Assembly (NCBI RefSeq): GCF_000218685.1
Contig: NW_006763303.1
Location: forward strand, 861,462 to 925,461
DNA: 64,000 nucleotides
DNA from: Serpula lacrymans var. lacrymans S7.9
Lineage: Eukaryota > Basidiomycota > Agaricomycetes > Boletales > Serpulaceae
Direction of reading: 5' to 3'
Shown in pieces: positions 33,980 through 46,157 of the stretch (the first letter of the stretch is position 1; each line of letters opens with the position of its first letter). A program made the position numbers and the translations under genes. The notes under the pieces are model-generated. The model was not told the origin of the DNA. It saw nothing but the letters and a program-made list of their open reading frames with translations, and did not search any database.

Positions 33980-35761
33980 CCGCGACAACGATCTGCGTTT
34001 TCTTGTAAATGCATATCAACCATGGACTGTAAGAAAAAATGAGAGAAGAGAGGAGGAAAATGATGAAGCTGTGAGATGTGAGAATGTGGGAAGTCAAATA
34101 GATGAGAGCAATGCTGATGCGAGGCAACCGCAAGGCAACAATATTGCCCATGCGAACCAGTCACAAATGGGTGTCAGTGAGAGCACCTATCAAGTGTCAA
34201 TCACTGACGACCCAACCACATATAATGACACCATGTCTTGTCAAGACGCTTTGCTATGGCTCGAGGCCATGCACACTGAGCTAGAAATATTCAAGAAAAT
34301 GAGTATATACAGCACAGTTCAAAAGAGCGAAAAGTCATAGGATCCAAATGGGTATACAAGGTCAAATAAGGTCCAGACAACAAAATTGAATACTACAAAG
34401 CCCAAGTTGTAGCAAAAGGCTTTAGCCAAGTCGAAGGAATTGATTTTGAAGAGACCTTCGCACCTGTAACAAAGTTTGCGACTATCAGAGCCCTTTTAGC
34501 CCTTGCAGCAAAGCACGACTGGGAAGTCCACCAAATAGATGTTAAATCAGCATTCCTAAATGGTGATCTTGAAGAAGAACTTAACATAGAATGCCCACCT
34601 GGCTTTTCAGAATCTAAAAGCACCGTCTGGAAGCTGAACAAGGCCATCTATGGTCTAAAACAAGCCGGACAAGCATGGTACCAAAAAATATGAATTTTAT
34701 TTGAAAGCCTTGCTTTTGTACAGTGTGATGCTGACCATGCTGTCTTCTACAAAAGAGAAGCCAAGGTTACAATCATAGTGGCCATTTATGTCAACGACAA
34801 ACTTCTATTTTCAAACAGTCTTGAAGCCGTTGAAGAAGTCAAATCAATGCTGAAGGAAGCATATGAAATGATGGATCTAGGCAAGGCAAAGTGAATCCTA
34901 AACATGGAAATTATACGAGACAGAAATGAGAAAAAAATAGAACTTTCACAATAACAACACTTTGAGTCAATCCTCAAACATTTCGAAATGAAAGACTGCC
35001 AACCTGTCTCAACACCCATGGATCCAGCCCTCAAATCCTATCAGAATCAGAGATAGACGCCAAGGAGTATCAATGTACTCTAGGTTCTCTCATGTATGCA
35101 ATGCTTGGGACTTGTCCGGATTTGGTGTTCGCTGTCGGAGTGCTCAGTAGGCATGCATTGAAACCAAGCCACACCCACTGGACTGCAATAAAACATGTAT
35201 ACAAATATCTATGAGCCACAACTGATTCAAAACTCTGTTATGGCAGAACACAAAGCATTAGTGAGCCTTTAAGCCATGTGGATGCAGACTGGGCATCTGA
35301 TGTAAACAACAGATGCTCGACCTCAGGCTATGTTTACCTTTGTGCGGGTGGAGCCATCACATGGTCATCAACAAAGCAACAGTCATTGCTCTGTCCAGTA
35401 CTGAAGCAGAATACATGGCAGCCTCAACAGCCACAAAGGAAGCTGTCTGGTTGCAAACATTGCTCTGCGAACTAGGACAACTTGGTGACTTACCAACCAA
35501 ATTAACCATTGACAATCAATTGGCTATAGCTCTAGCCAATAATGCTACTTTCCATGATCAGACCAAGCATATTTCCATTCGATATCATTTCATATGAGAA
35601 AAACTCGAGTCTGGGAATATCAGTGTCAATTCCAACAGTCAATTCCAACAGGAGAACAAGTAGCAGACATCCTCACAAAGCCATTACCCCAGATCAAGCA
35701 TCAACTATTTTGCAAGGGTTTGGGACTGACTAAGTAAGGGACTATAACCATTGAAGGGGTG
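33980..35761 (+). pseudogene. copia-3 reverse transcriptase / RNase H
   Basis: Copia RT motifs run in order from about 34200: G-S-K-W-V-Y-K-V-K, E-T-F-A-P-V, H-Q-I-D-V-K-S-A-F-L-N-G, L-K-Q-A-G, then Y-V-N-D in place of Y-V-D-D. RNase H has A-D-W-A-S-D and S-S-T-E-A-E-Y-M-A near 35395. Stops near 34691, 34892 and 34953 and at least two frameshifts break it. Gag, protease and integrase are missing; the L repeat begins at their expected place. A polypurine-like AAGGGGTG precedes the LTR at 35762. Confidence 0.8.
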
Positions 35762-35896
35762 TGTTGAAAGTTTTCCATTTTCTTCCTTGTTTTGAGATCA
35801 CCAATTATAGACTACTAATTACCGCTTATGTAATGACCTCCAAAGTGCACACATTCTCATGTCTTGCCACCTCAGTCTTTAACATCAGGGACTGAG
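35762..35896 (+). repeat. copia-3 3' LTR, first part
   Basis: Begins TGTTGAAAG after the purine tract. It is interrupted at 35896 by a reversed solo LTR and continues from 36413. Its far end was not identified. Confidence 0.55.
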
Positions 35897-36407
35897 TGTA
35901 ACAACCAAGAGTTAGTTACTCCGGCGCACACAGGAACACACTATAGAGAAAAGAGAAGAAGGGATCACCCCTCAGGTTTCAGTGAGTTAGTTGTGCTAGA
36001 CAACAGGAGGACTCACTGAGTCCTTCCCCATGTATTGCTCTTGTATATATACTGAATACATGTTTGTTTGTACATATGTACTGTACAGTTGCTAGAGGCA
36101 GTGGCTGCTGATGTCATGGGGCCTAGCCCGTGTGACCAGCTCCACTGCGTGAGATATTTGTATCTAAAATAAGAATAAAGGCAGCGCCGCGCGAGAAAGG
36201 TGGAGTTTGAACTAAAAGGGGAAGTGCCACATGGCACAGTGTGAAATCTACAGTACAAGGTTAAAGCGGAGATTGAAAATCAAAGGAAAGGTCCGAAAAT
36301 GAAATGTAAAGTAAATGGTCACATGACTGGTCATGTGACTTGGAAAAAGTGAAAGTAAAGTACGAAAAGTAAAGTGTGAGTAGGTACTGGTATGTCAAAT
36401 TGTAACA
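35897..36407 (-). repeat. solo copia LTR (511 bp) with target duplication
   Basis: On the plus strand it begins TGTAACAACCAAGAG and ends TTGTAACA. It is flanked by CTGAG at 35892-35896 and 36408-36412, a perfect 5-bp target duplication. It belongs to the same LTR group as 13014-13580. Confidence 0.85.
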
Positions 36408-36412
36408 CTGAG

Positions 36413-38186
36413 GTGAGACATTTCATTAACTAGCATCACTACAATATTTACTGATACATTACTTAGTACTAGACTTTCTGCCTATAGTCCTAAAAGTCTC
36501 TTTGTCCAAAAAAAATACCACTGAGGGAATATCCCTTAATAAAAAAGCCACTAAGGGAATAGGCCACCAAAAGAAAACCCCTGACACCCTGTGACATATG
36601 ACAATTAGTGGGATACTCCCACTTGTACTAGTACCAGGGAATATCCCATTGTATATTTCAAGGTCTAATCCCAAGTATCAGTATAGTAGGAGATGGGAAT
36701 CTTCCACTTAATATGGGAAGCTCCCTTAAAACACTACAATAGACCATCATAGACCATGGGCATTTGGGCATTTAGCCCCATACCTTAGTAGAATATGTTA
36801 GGGCTAAGAGCCCTGTCAAAGTGGTTGCCTGAAGTGCAGAAATGCACCTGAGGGTCCAATATTAGCTCCAATACAATACAGATCTGTAACCTGTCACAGA
36901 CATAATCAAGAAGACAAATTTGAATATATATGCACCTGTAGAAATGGGCTGAGAACATTCAGATACTCTGGGCTGATGGGACTCAAAGCCATCAACTTTT
37001 TCCCATGTCTTTGGCCTTTCATTTGGCCTGCAGAGCTTCCTTTTGATGGTTTTTTGAACTTAGAGCTTGCTATCTTTGCTCGAACTTACTCAACTACCCA
37101 AGTTGGCAGCTTACTAAACTAATTATGAATTCCGCGCAACGAGTTGGTTGAATGATGGCAGGTCTTTTCCGCGCGTCAACTTGGACTGTGGCTGGCTGAT
37201 TATTTTCATTTTTACTTGCTCCTAATTTGTATCGACTAACCTCGAACTTAACAGGTTGAGCCTTAAGGACGGCAGTAATCAAGCCATGAGGATTATTCTT
37301 AGTTTTGCGGATCAGAGTTGTATCAGATCACATTTCTCAGCAGGTGGACGAAAAACCTCCGACAAATGTCTGACGATGTATCGCAGTCACAGCGGAATCA
37401 TGTTCTTTGGTTAACGTTTAGCCGGATTAGCCATGATAGGAGAAAAAAATTGGATTCGAAATTCTCTCTGTTAATTTGTCACGGGTCACAACAGCTGAGG
37501 CTTGTACTTAGTACTTAGTACTATGTCTCATAAGGCATGAAGTTTTCGAGGTATGCACTGTGAGGATATCGACTGTATTCGAATTCTCACAGACTCTCAA
37601 GCACAGAAGTCCCACCGCTGGTGGTGCCAATTTACATGTTCCCGTGCTCCGGTAATCGGGCACTCTTTTGATACTGACGACGCGTACGAGAAGAAGTCAT
37701 CGTCCGTGTGGGAGGGTTTCGAAAGTCAGTTCTCCTAGAATGAATTCTTCACGCTGAGCTTCCTTTCCACGACATGTTCTGACGGCTTCCAGCTTTGATT
37801 CAAAGATCTGTTTTCAAACTTTATCTCCAATGCATTGTATGGCTTTGGCAATACCAGCGGCTCAACAAAGACCACATCGAAAATCAGAATAGCTCGGATC
37901 TAGCTCAGGACAGTTTGACAAGGGTGGAATTATCCTCATATTCGAACTTAGCACCCTAATTATAATATGCCATTTCACTAGCCACGTCTTCATCATGGAG
38001 TTATGCATGCATTGGCCTAGCCCACGATAACCGGTTTGTCGTCAATAACTCAAAGTCGAAAGTACTTTCAAGTTGCCGCTCAAGCGCTCACGTATCTTGC
38101 CGAATTTTCCGTGCAACATAAGTACAAGAGCGAGCGGTGATGTATGCCTTGCACTGGGCTTATTACATTTCTCGCTATTATTTACT
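36413..38186. other. copia-3 LTR remainder, palindromic repeats, promoter of copy B
   Basis: Copia-3 LTR sequence probably continues for some distance from 36413. A cluster of GGGA-N3-TCCC palindromes occupies 36525-36725. From about 37455 the sequence is homologous to the promoter of reductase copy A. No gene seen. Confidence 0.5.
36525..36725. repeat. cluster of GGGA...TCCC short palindromes
   Basis: GGGAATATCCC at 36525-36535 and 36637-36647, GGGATACTCCC at 36610-36620 and GGGAAGCTCCC at 36715-36725. Confidence 0.6.
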
Positions 38187-41100
38187 ATGGCAGATCACAC
38201 CTTTGCATCCAGCCTACACTATCCACCTGTGGACGGCTCTTTACTGTTCCCTGGAATTGTTGCATTTAATGCTGAACACAATTCCAACGTACCTCTATTT
38301 GTCTTCCCAAAAGATGGGTCAGCCAACGGAGTCGTGTCCATCTCGCACCTAGAGTTCTATAGAGCCTGTCATCGTGTTGCACATGCACTTCGTCCTAACC
38401 GCACAGGCCCTGACGGCGAAACTATCGCTATTATTGCCGTGACTGACACCATCCAGTACTTCGCCCTTCTGGTTGGTGCGATAATTGCAGGATACGTTGT
38501 AAGTATCCTTGGAAATCAAACTCCATGGCTTACATTCACTTTCATGGTAGCCTTTTCCGATGTCTCCACGAAATTCTGCAGCCGCCGTCTCCAATCTGTT
38601 TCTAAAGACTTCCTGTCATCGTTTGATAACTACTCAGCACTCCCTCCAGCCCCTCTTGAACGACGTTAAATCGGAGCTCGGATCCTTTGACCTCGCTGTA
38701 CAAGATGTTCCATGCCTTGCGCATATATACCCAAAGCTCGGATTAGAAACAATTGATGATCATTTCGAACCATTCCCTGCGCGACCAAGTCGTCCTTCTG
38801 CCAGCGAAGTGATGATGTATCTCCATTCTTCCGGGAGTACTGGCTTCCCGAAAGCTATTCCCCAGACATATCAGACAGTCATTCATTGGTGTGCTGCAGG
38901 TATGGACATCTCTAATTTTGTTTTAGCTTAATGATTTAATGAAAATATTTCTAGCCACGGTAGTCGATACCAAACTCTACCCCGCTGACACACGTCTTGG
39001 TGTGATGCTGCTGCCATCGTTCCATACTCTTGGCATCGTTTGCTCACTATACCTGCCACTGATCACCCTTCGCAGTGTTTCTGTCTATGCGCCCACGTCG
39101 TATAATGACCCGAAAGCTATTCCGGTGATCCCAACCTCTGAAAATATAATTGAGGGTGTGCAAAGGACGAACTGCAATGCATTGATAGCGGTTCCTGCAT
39201 TTATTGAGTTGTGGGCGTTATCTCCCTCTGCGATAGAAATATTGAAATCACTTCGATTTCTTGTAAGTACCGTCCTTGCCGTTGTGGGTGGAGTTACGTG
39301 ACCTCTCTCTTTATAGGCATATTCTGGTGGCCCGTTATCTGAAAAAGTGGGCGATGCGCTGGCATCAGTAAGAATACCTCTGATAAATGTTTACGGTGGC
39401 ACGGAGTTTGGTGGTCTTAGTACTATGTTTCGCCGAAAAGATGAGGTATGGGACTGGGTATGGATATATCTGGGCCCTCGAATAATGTTTCGATGGGTTC
39501 CACAAGGAGAAGGACTTTATGAATGTCAAATTCTGGTAAGTGACGTTCATTTTGGATGTATCTACGAAATTGACAGAAGTATCTATAGCAAAGTGAAATG
39601 CATCGAGTTTCAGTAGAGAATCTCCCAGATGTGAAGGGCTATGCGACCTCAGATATTTTCTTGAAGCATCCTACTAAAGAAGGACTGTGGAAGCTGTAAG
39701 ATAACTATCGCTTCAATCGACTTCATGCTAATTCCTGTGTTAGGGTGGGAAGGAAAGACGACATTATAGTCCTTTCGTCGGGAGAAAAAACCGTTCCTGC
39801 GCCTATGGAGAATACCATTGCATCTAACCCTGTAGTGGGAGGTACTGTCATGTTTGGCCGTGCCCGTAATCACGTGGGGATATTAATCGAACCAAGGCAA
39901 GGATTTGACGTGAATATCGACGACCCGAAGCAAGTGGCAGCTGTCAGGAATAGGATATGGTGTGCTGTTCCTTAAGCTTGTAGCCCTGTGGTTTAAACTG
40001 GACTTTCTTCCGCAGGCCGGAAGTTGAGGAAGCGAATAAAGCTGCACCAGCCTTCAGCCGCATATTCAAAGAAATGATCCTCATCACTCGCCCAGATAAA
40101 CCCCTGCCTCGCACGGGGAAAGGAACTGTTATGAGAAAGGCAGCCGTGACAATCTATGATAAGGAAATCGACGCTCTGCTCGTATAATTTCTCACAAGCA
40201 ATTAACATAACACTAATTGTCGTTCCAACAGATATGACACAGTTGAAGCTAGCACCACTGTTAACAAAGATGTGGAATTACCGAAGGACTGGTCAGAGGA
40301 ATCTTTGGTTGTGTGGCTTGGGGAGCACGCTGCTCGCGTTAACTCAGATAAGAAGGTAGACCCCGAAGTGGATGTCTTTGAACAAGGTTTTGATAGGTAT
40401 GTTCTAATTGCCTTGCATCAAATGAAGCTCACAGTGTTTATGTCTCGTTTTTGTTAGTTTAACTGCAACATTTCTCAGAAATCGAATCATTGGGTCACTT
40501 AGCTCCTCAACAGACAGTAATGTGCGAACAACAGCCAGGCAAATAGACCAGAATATCGTTTTCAGTAATCCTACGATCAAGCGACTGTCTCAGGCACTTG
40601 CTCGTGTGGTCTCGAACCCACAATTCACTGGAAAAGAAGGCAGTCTCATCAATCGCAAGGTAGAGCTCGAAAATACGCTGGTAATGTATTCTGAAGGGTT
40701 GCCGGGGACGTTGAGCCCACAGGTAGAGCAACCTAATGGGGATGGCCATAGTTGTCACGTAGTTCTACTCACCGGTTCTACTGGTGGCCTAGGCTCTTAC
40801 CTCCTTGCGTCGCTGCTAGAAAATGAACAGGTTAGCCTGGTGTACGCTTTCAATAGGTCATCTAAGGATGGAAAATCAAGTGAAGAGAGACAGAAGGCAG
40901 GGTTCGAGGATAGGGGTTTGGATATTGCTCTATTGAGCTCGCCCAAACTCCGGTATATTGAAGGCGATGCCGTACAGGATAAACTAGGCCTAGGAGACGC
41001 TACTTATGATAAGGTAAGAGCACAAATGAAGAGCTCGCGACTAGTTGCTAACATACCTGATTATAACGTCACACTTGATAGCTACGAACGTCCATCAACA

Positions 41101-42161
41101 TCATCATCCATAACGCTTGGCGTCTTGATTTCAGTCTTTCTCTCTCTTCCTTTGGGTCAAATATCAAGGGAACTCGGAAGCTCGTAGACCTCGCGCTATC
41201 ATCCCCTAATGCTCCAAGTTTACGTTTTTTGTTCACATCATCTATTTCCTCCGCACAAGGGTGGGACAAGAGCAAGGGTGCTTGCCCAGAGGAAGTGCTG
41301 TTTGATGCAAATGTCGCGTCTGGTGGGTCTGGCTATGGCGCTAGCAAATATGTCTGTGAGCGAGTAAGCAGTGGATTGTTTATCTTTAGTGTCGTTTGCC
41401 TATTCATCATTCTGTTTCTCAAAAAGATACTCGAAAAAAGCGGTTTACAAGCGTCATCATTCAGGATAGGACAAATATCAGGGGGACAACCAAGAGGAGC
41501 CTGGAGTGTTACGGACTGGTTCCCTATGCTCGTCAAATCGAGTTCAGCGCTAGGTGTTCTACCAGTTGCGAAAGGAATAAGGGCCCTCATTTTGGTTGAG
41601 ATATCAAATTGACGGAACAAACAGGTTGTGTCTTGGTTGCCTCCTCATGCGGTTTCTCAAGCGATCTTGGACGTTGCCTTTGCAAAGGCGAAGCCTCCTA
41701 CAGTAATCAACTTGGTGCATCCCCGGCCTGTTCAATGGGCAGCACTGATGCAGCCCATAGGGGACGCACTGATACGAAACAAATTGTTACCTAACCCGCT
41801 TCCTACTGTGGCATTCGAAGAATGGTTTTCGAGACTAGAACAGAAGGCAATCAGCGCGAGTACAGAAGATTTCAAGGAAATGGTACGTGTCGGTTTGCCC
41901 ACTAATGTTCTTCACAAGGCTAATGATTATCACCTTCCACCCCAGCCCGCGCTGAAGTTACTTCCTTTCATGCGCATGATCGCCCAAAGTGATAAATCAA
42001 TTCGAGAAGTAACAAGTGAAGATGAAACAGGAGGATTTGTTGTCTTTTCTACGACGAACGCACAGCAACTGAGTCAAACGATGAGAGGGCTTGCATCTAT
42101 TACATCTGAAGATGTAGGCCTTTGGATGAAATATTGGGCCTCGAAGGGAATGTTTATTTAA
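38187..42161 (+). CDS. adenylation-thiolation-reductase enzyme, copy B (13 exons)
   Basis: Same exon plan as copy A, mostly shifted by 14,087 bp. The first exon is 38187-38498, also 312 bp, and the same motifs are present: S-S-G-S-T-G-F-P-K, Y-G-G-T-E, G-F-D-S-L, G-S-T-G-G-L-G, Y-G-A-S-K. The first four exons and the last two differ at many residues from copy A (for example residues 4-8 and 23-25). From about 39524 to 41490 the copies are nearly identical. The exon 7 to 8 phase break (40181-40231) is shared. Either both copies are defective, or both use a splice I cannot see. Substrate unknown. Confidence 0.82.
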
Positions 42162-42631
42162 AAGATATTATGAATCTGATCATTTCGTAAACGTTGTAAT
42201 AAAAGATACAATGATATGTCAGTTTGACATTGGGTTTTGCGGGTGGACTATGATGGTCGTTTAGATTTTGAACTTAGTAAAACAGCGGCAGCATGCATGA
42301 TCCACCACGAGCCGCAATGTTTCATTCATCCGAGTCAGACAAAGAGTTCAAAGCCTCACCAAGATATCGCATCGCGATGCATAGAAACAAAAGAGCAAGA
42401 TACTCGAGGCTAATTCATCCCGAATTTAGTGCTAAGACGTACAGTGTAATGCGCTTGTAGATGTATGATAGACAGGCGAGTTGTAAAACATATAAACAGA
42501 GAGGTGTGGATCTGAAAGAGAGAAGAAGAAAGAAAAAACAAACAAAGAAATAGCAAAACTCAAAGTAATAACTCAAAGTAATCACCGCCACCACCTTTGA
42601 ACACTTCCATCTTCAGACATGGACTAACACA
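42162..42631. other. convergent intergenic region
   Basis: 3' flanks of reductase copy B (plus) and the DEF1-like gene (minus). No gene seen. Confidence 0.5.
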
Positions 42632-45600
42632 TTACTGCCAGTAACCCTGCTGCTGCCTTGGCTGATACGAGTAAAAGCCTTGATCATTGCTCCCTTGGGC
42701 ATATCCATGGTGGCCTTGGGGACCTTGGTTTTGAGGTTGGTGCTGCTGCGCTTGCTGAGCCTGGGGTCCAGGGTTCGCATTAGAGTTATAACGGTTCGTT
42801 CCGTAGAATCCTCCCTGGCTGTGAGGTTGCTGCACCCCGCCACGGCTGTTCTGCGGTTGACCAACTCCGCTCTGGCTCACGCCAACGCCGACACCTGAAC
42901 CACCGTCCTTCATAGCTACATTTTGACCATACGGCTTGTACGCCGCTTCCGGAGATGCACCGCCTGCCGCACGCGACCCAAGTGGTGCGCCCGAAGAGGC
43001 AACGCTACTCTGGCCTAGACCCATAAAGCTCTGTATGCTCTGTCCGCCATGTGCGCCATACAACTGGTGCTTGCCGTAATCAGTGGATGGGAGATTACTT
43101 ACGCTCTGGTTGTGGTTGTGCTGAGCCGTGTGATGTTGGTAACCAATGTCATCGTACGCCGACGTTGGGTGTTGTTGTCCGTAAAGGCTCTGGCTATAGG
43201 GATTTGATTGAGCCTGGACAGATGCCGGTTGTTTGGCGGCGGGGGACGGAGCGCTGCCAGGAGCAGGAGGCCCTGGCTGGAACATAGTGGGGTATTTCAC
43301 AAATGGCTGTGGAACGCCATATCCAGAATTGTAAGGCGTGCCATAGAACTGGTTTTGAGGGTAAGGGTAGTAATAAGGGACGGGAGGGGGGTAGCCCTGC
43401 TGGGGCCCTTGAGCTCCAGAAGGTTGTTGCTGGGCATTATTTTGAGCAGACTGTGGCATTTGAGACGACTGGGAGCTTGATGGTGGGAGGACTGCACTGG
43501 TAGGGAGCTGCTGAGATGCTGGAAGACCTTTGACCTCTTCGTGGCCCAGGACATTCCGACTACCTCCGAAACCAGGAGATTGAGCATAGGATTCATAGAA
43601 TCCCTTAGAAAATGTTGATATCAATATTCGAGAAAATAACATAAAATCAGCCTACCCTTTGGTTTTCTCCGTATCCAAATTCGTTTCCACCAAATCCAGG
43701 CAAATGAGAGTTTTGACTCTGTTGATGCTGCTGTTGCTGCTGTCCAATCTGTCCAAACACACTGTACTCTTGGGCTTGCCCAGCAGGAGGGGTAGGTGTG
43801 TGGAAATAAGGGGCTTCGGGCTGTCTGAAGTACGAATGGCTGGTAGCGCCTTGGGGCTGAGACGCTTGTGAAGTGTGTTGAGGGGATTGCTGCGAAGAAG
43901 TCTGAGAAGTATCGAGATGCGTAGGCAGGCCGTGCTGAGTATACTGATGGTGGGAGTGAGATTGGTGCTGGTTCAACGGCAAATGTGATTGATGTTGGTT
44001 TGTAATAGAAGACGAGTGCAATCCAGATTGAGGTTGTTGCGAAAACGAGTTGACAGGAGACGTATTCGCTGCAGCCTGTGTCGACGTTTGTTGAGATTGC
44101 CCTTGAACATGAGACATGGCATTAGGAAGTGAATGCTGGGACTGCGAAACAGGTTGGGGGGCAACGTGTTGCTGTGTTTGAGGAGGTACAGCTTGGGTGA
44201 AATAGTTTGATCCAGCACCTAAAGAACCTTGGGTCGAAGATGGAATAGAAGAGGATTCGTGGACCTGGGAGTGTGGGACGGGTGGCGCTGACGGAGGAAT
44301 CTGTGGTTTGGGTTGACTGATTTCGTGAGTGGGCCCCGAGTTCAAATCCTTCACAGGGCTTTCAGGGCTGTCAACGTTCTGATCAGCCTCCACACATCGG
44401 GTACATTCAAGCAACGAGCACTTACATATTCAACTCCGTAAGGGTGTCACCTCCCAAACTTAGGCTACCGAATTGCATACCAATTTTTTCTAAACCCGAA
44501 CTGTAACTTGAGCTGGGCATAACTACAGCTTGGTCAATCGTTTTATATCTAGCGCTACTGCGATGCTGAGCAGGTGATGGACGTGATGCCGGAACTGTGG
44601 TCGACTTTGATAGGGCGGGAGGGACCGCCGACTCTTCCCTTGCAACTTGGGGCTGAGGCTGGACGTGAGGTACCTCTGCTGGAGGGACATCCTCCACAAC
44701 CGACTCCTTGACGACTGGTAACGACTCTTCCTGAGACTCATGAGAATCTGGTTGTAACCATGTTTGCCCAGAGGTTGGTTTCTGCTGAGGCTCGTCGTCC
44801 CAAGGAGGCGGCTGAACAGTGGTGGGTTCTTCCCATCCTTGGTTTTCACTTTGAGTTTCGCCATCGACTTCGTCAACAACTGCAGGAATTGGCGTGGGCT
44901 CCACAGGTTCCTGGGTTACCACAGGTGGTGGTGGAGCCGAAGTCGGGACGGGTGCGGGCTTGTCTTGCTGCCTTTGTGAGCCCGTTGTTAGGAGCTATAT
45001 GTAACCGTTGAGCACGCGACACGTACCTAGCAACTTGAGCCCAAGATAATTTTGACGTTGCTGGTGTCTTCGTTATTTTGGCGGAGCTCGCGGTTGAGGG
45101 TTTTGCAGGCGAAGACGATGCACCTGCTGTATCTGCATCCGAAGTCCAGGCGGGCGTGCTCGAAGTGCCCCAAGCCGACGTTGATGCCGTGGGCTGTGAA
45201 AATGATTGAGCATCTGTTGCAACTGCATCTGTTGGCCAACTCTGGGCTGGAGGATCTTGTTCCACTGCCCGTGATCCATTAACAGGCTTGGCGTCAGAGA
45301 CAGCGGCTACAGTTTCGGGAGCAGCAGAACCGTCACCCCACGTTGAAGGTGAAGCTGATGAAGGCGGCTGGGGAACAGGTTGTGTGCGGGGAGGATGGCC
45401 ATTAGGTGCACCGTGACCGCCACGCGAGGAGCCACGCCCACGCGAAGCACCACCTCTGCCAGCTCCACCTCTTCCGCCACGCCCACCTCGGCCTCCACGG
45501 GATTCAGACCTATCCCGAGTAGCATTCGAGTCCTTTGCAGAAGGTTGCGATCCGGATACTTTTTTGTCCTTTTTGCGTGTTACAGCTCCCCATTGCTCAG

Positions 45601-45896
45601 CGTGACCTGGAATAATTTCCAGCTCTAATTAAGGAACACAGTAAGAGCAGGCGTACCTTCACTAATACGAGTGACAGCAAGTTCTACATCTCCACCGACT
45701 TCATTCAGGACAGACTGGAGGTCTGGAGATGAAAAAAGGTTAACCACGCGAATGATGCAAGGGCGGTAAAAGCAAGAAACCTTCACTGGACCAGGCAGGG
45801 AATAGTTCCTGGAGCTGCTGTGCTTGTGCACGGAACTTTGTGTCAGTCTGTTCTGACGAGTTTTGGTTTCGAAAAGCAGCAGATTTGTAGGACATT
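42632..45896 (-). CDS. DEF1: DEF1-like RNA polymerase II degradation factor, CUE domain and Q-rich
   Basis: First exons on the minus strand: 45896-45781, 45722-45657, then from 45606; further introns lie near 45000, 44430 and 43640. The N-terminal part starts M-S-Y-K-S-A-A-F and carries a CUE-type ubiquitin-binding domain (L-F-P-A-W, D-L-Q-S-V-L, D-V-E-L-A-V). Then come an R-G-G-rich stretch (about 45400-45520), the S-W-A-Q-V-A-R motif, and G-M-Q-F-G-S-L-S-L. The long tail is Gln/Pro/Ser/Tyr-rich and ends near 42632. In yeast Def1 promotes ubiquitination and removal of stalled RNA polymerase II after DNA damage. The low-complexity tail length varies between species. Its start codon touches that of the longest frame of the neighbouring phosphatase. 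Confidence 0.8.
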
Positions 45897-46157
45897 ATGG
45901 CGGACGACAAGAACGGACAGACGGTGGGCGGGGAGAAACAGAAGAGAGTTCAGTGGAGTTTCAAAATAATGCAAGGGTTTCCGCATTATCCTGTGCGTGG
46001 GAATAAAAAACAATATAATATCGAGACCGGCGTGCAGATCGCCGGGAACAGGGATGAAGGCCGGCCGGGGAGGGTGGAGTGGCCGCATGATGCAGGAGAG
46101 GTCTTACTGCAAGCTGTCATGCCACTCCAAGCCTCTCTTGCGGGACCAGCGCGATCG

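Noticed and set aside
32166..33984. Target-site duplication around the complete L copy
   Set aside because: ACCGG on the left and CCGCG on the right do not match; the partial CGCG similarity is too short.
43051..43503. Plus-strand frames opposite the DEF1-like gene
   Set aside because: Shadows of a Gln/Pro-rich coding region. They have no motifs, and the minus strand has continuous protein sense.
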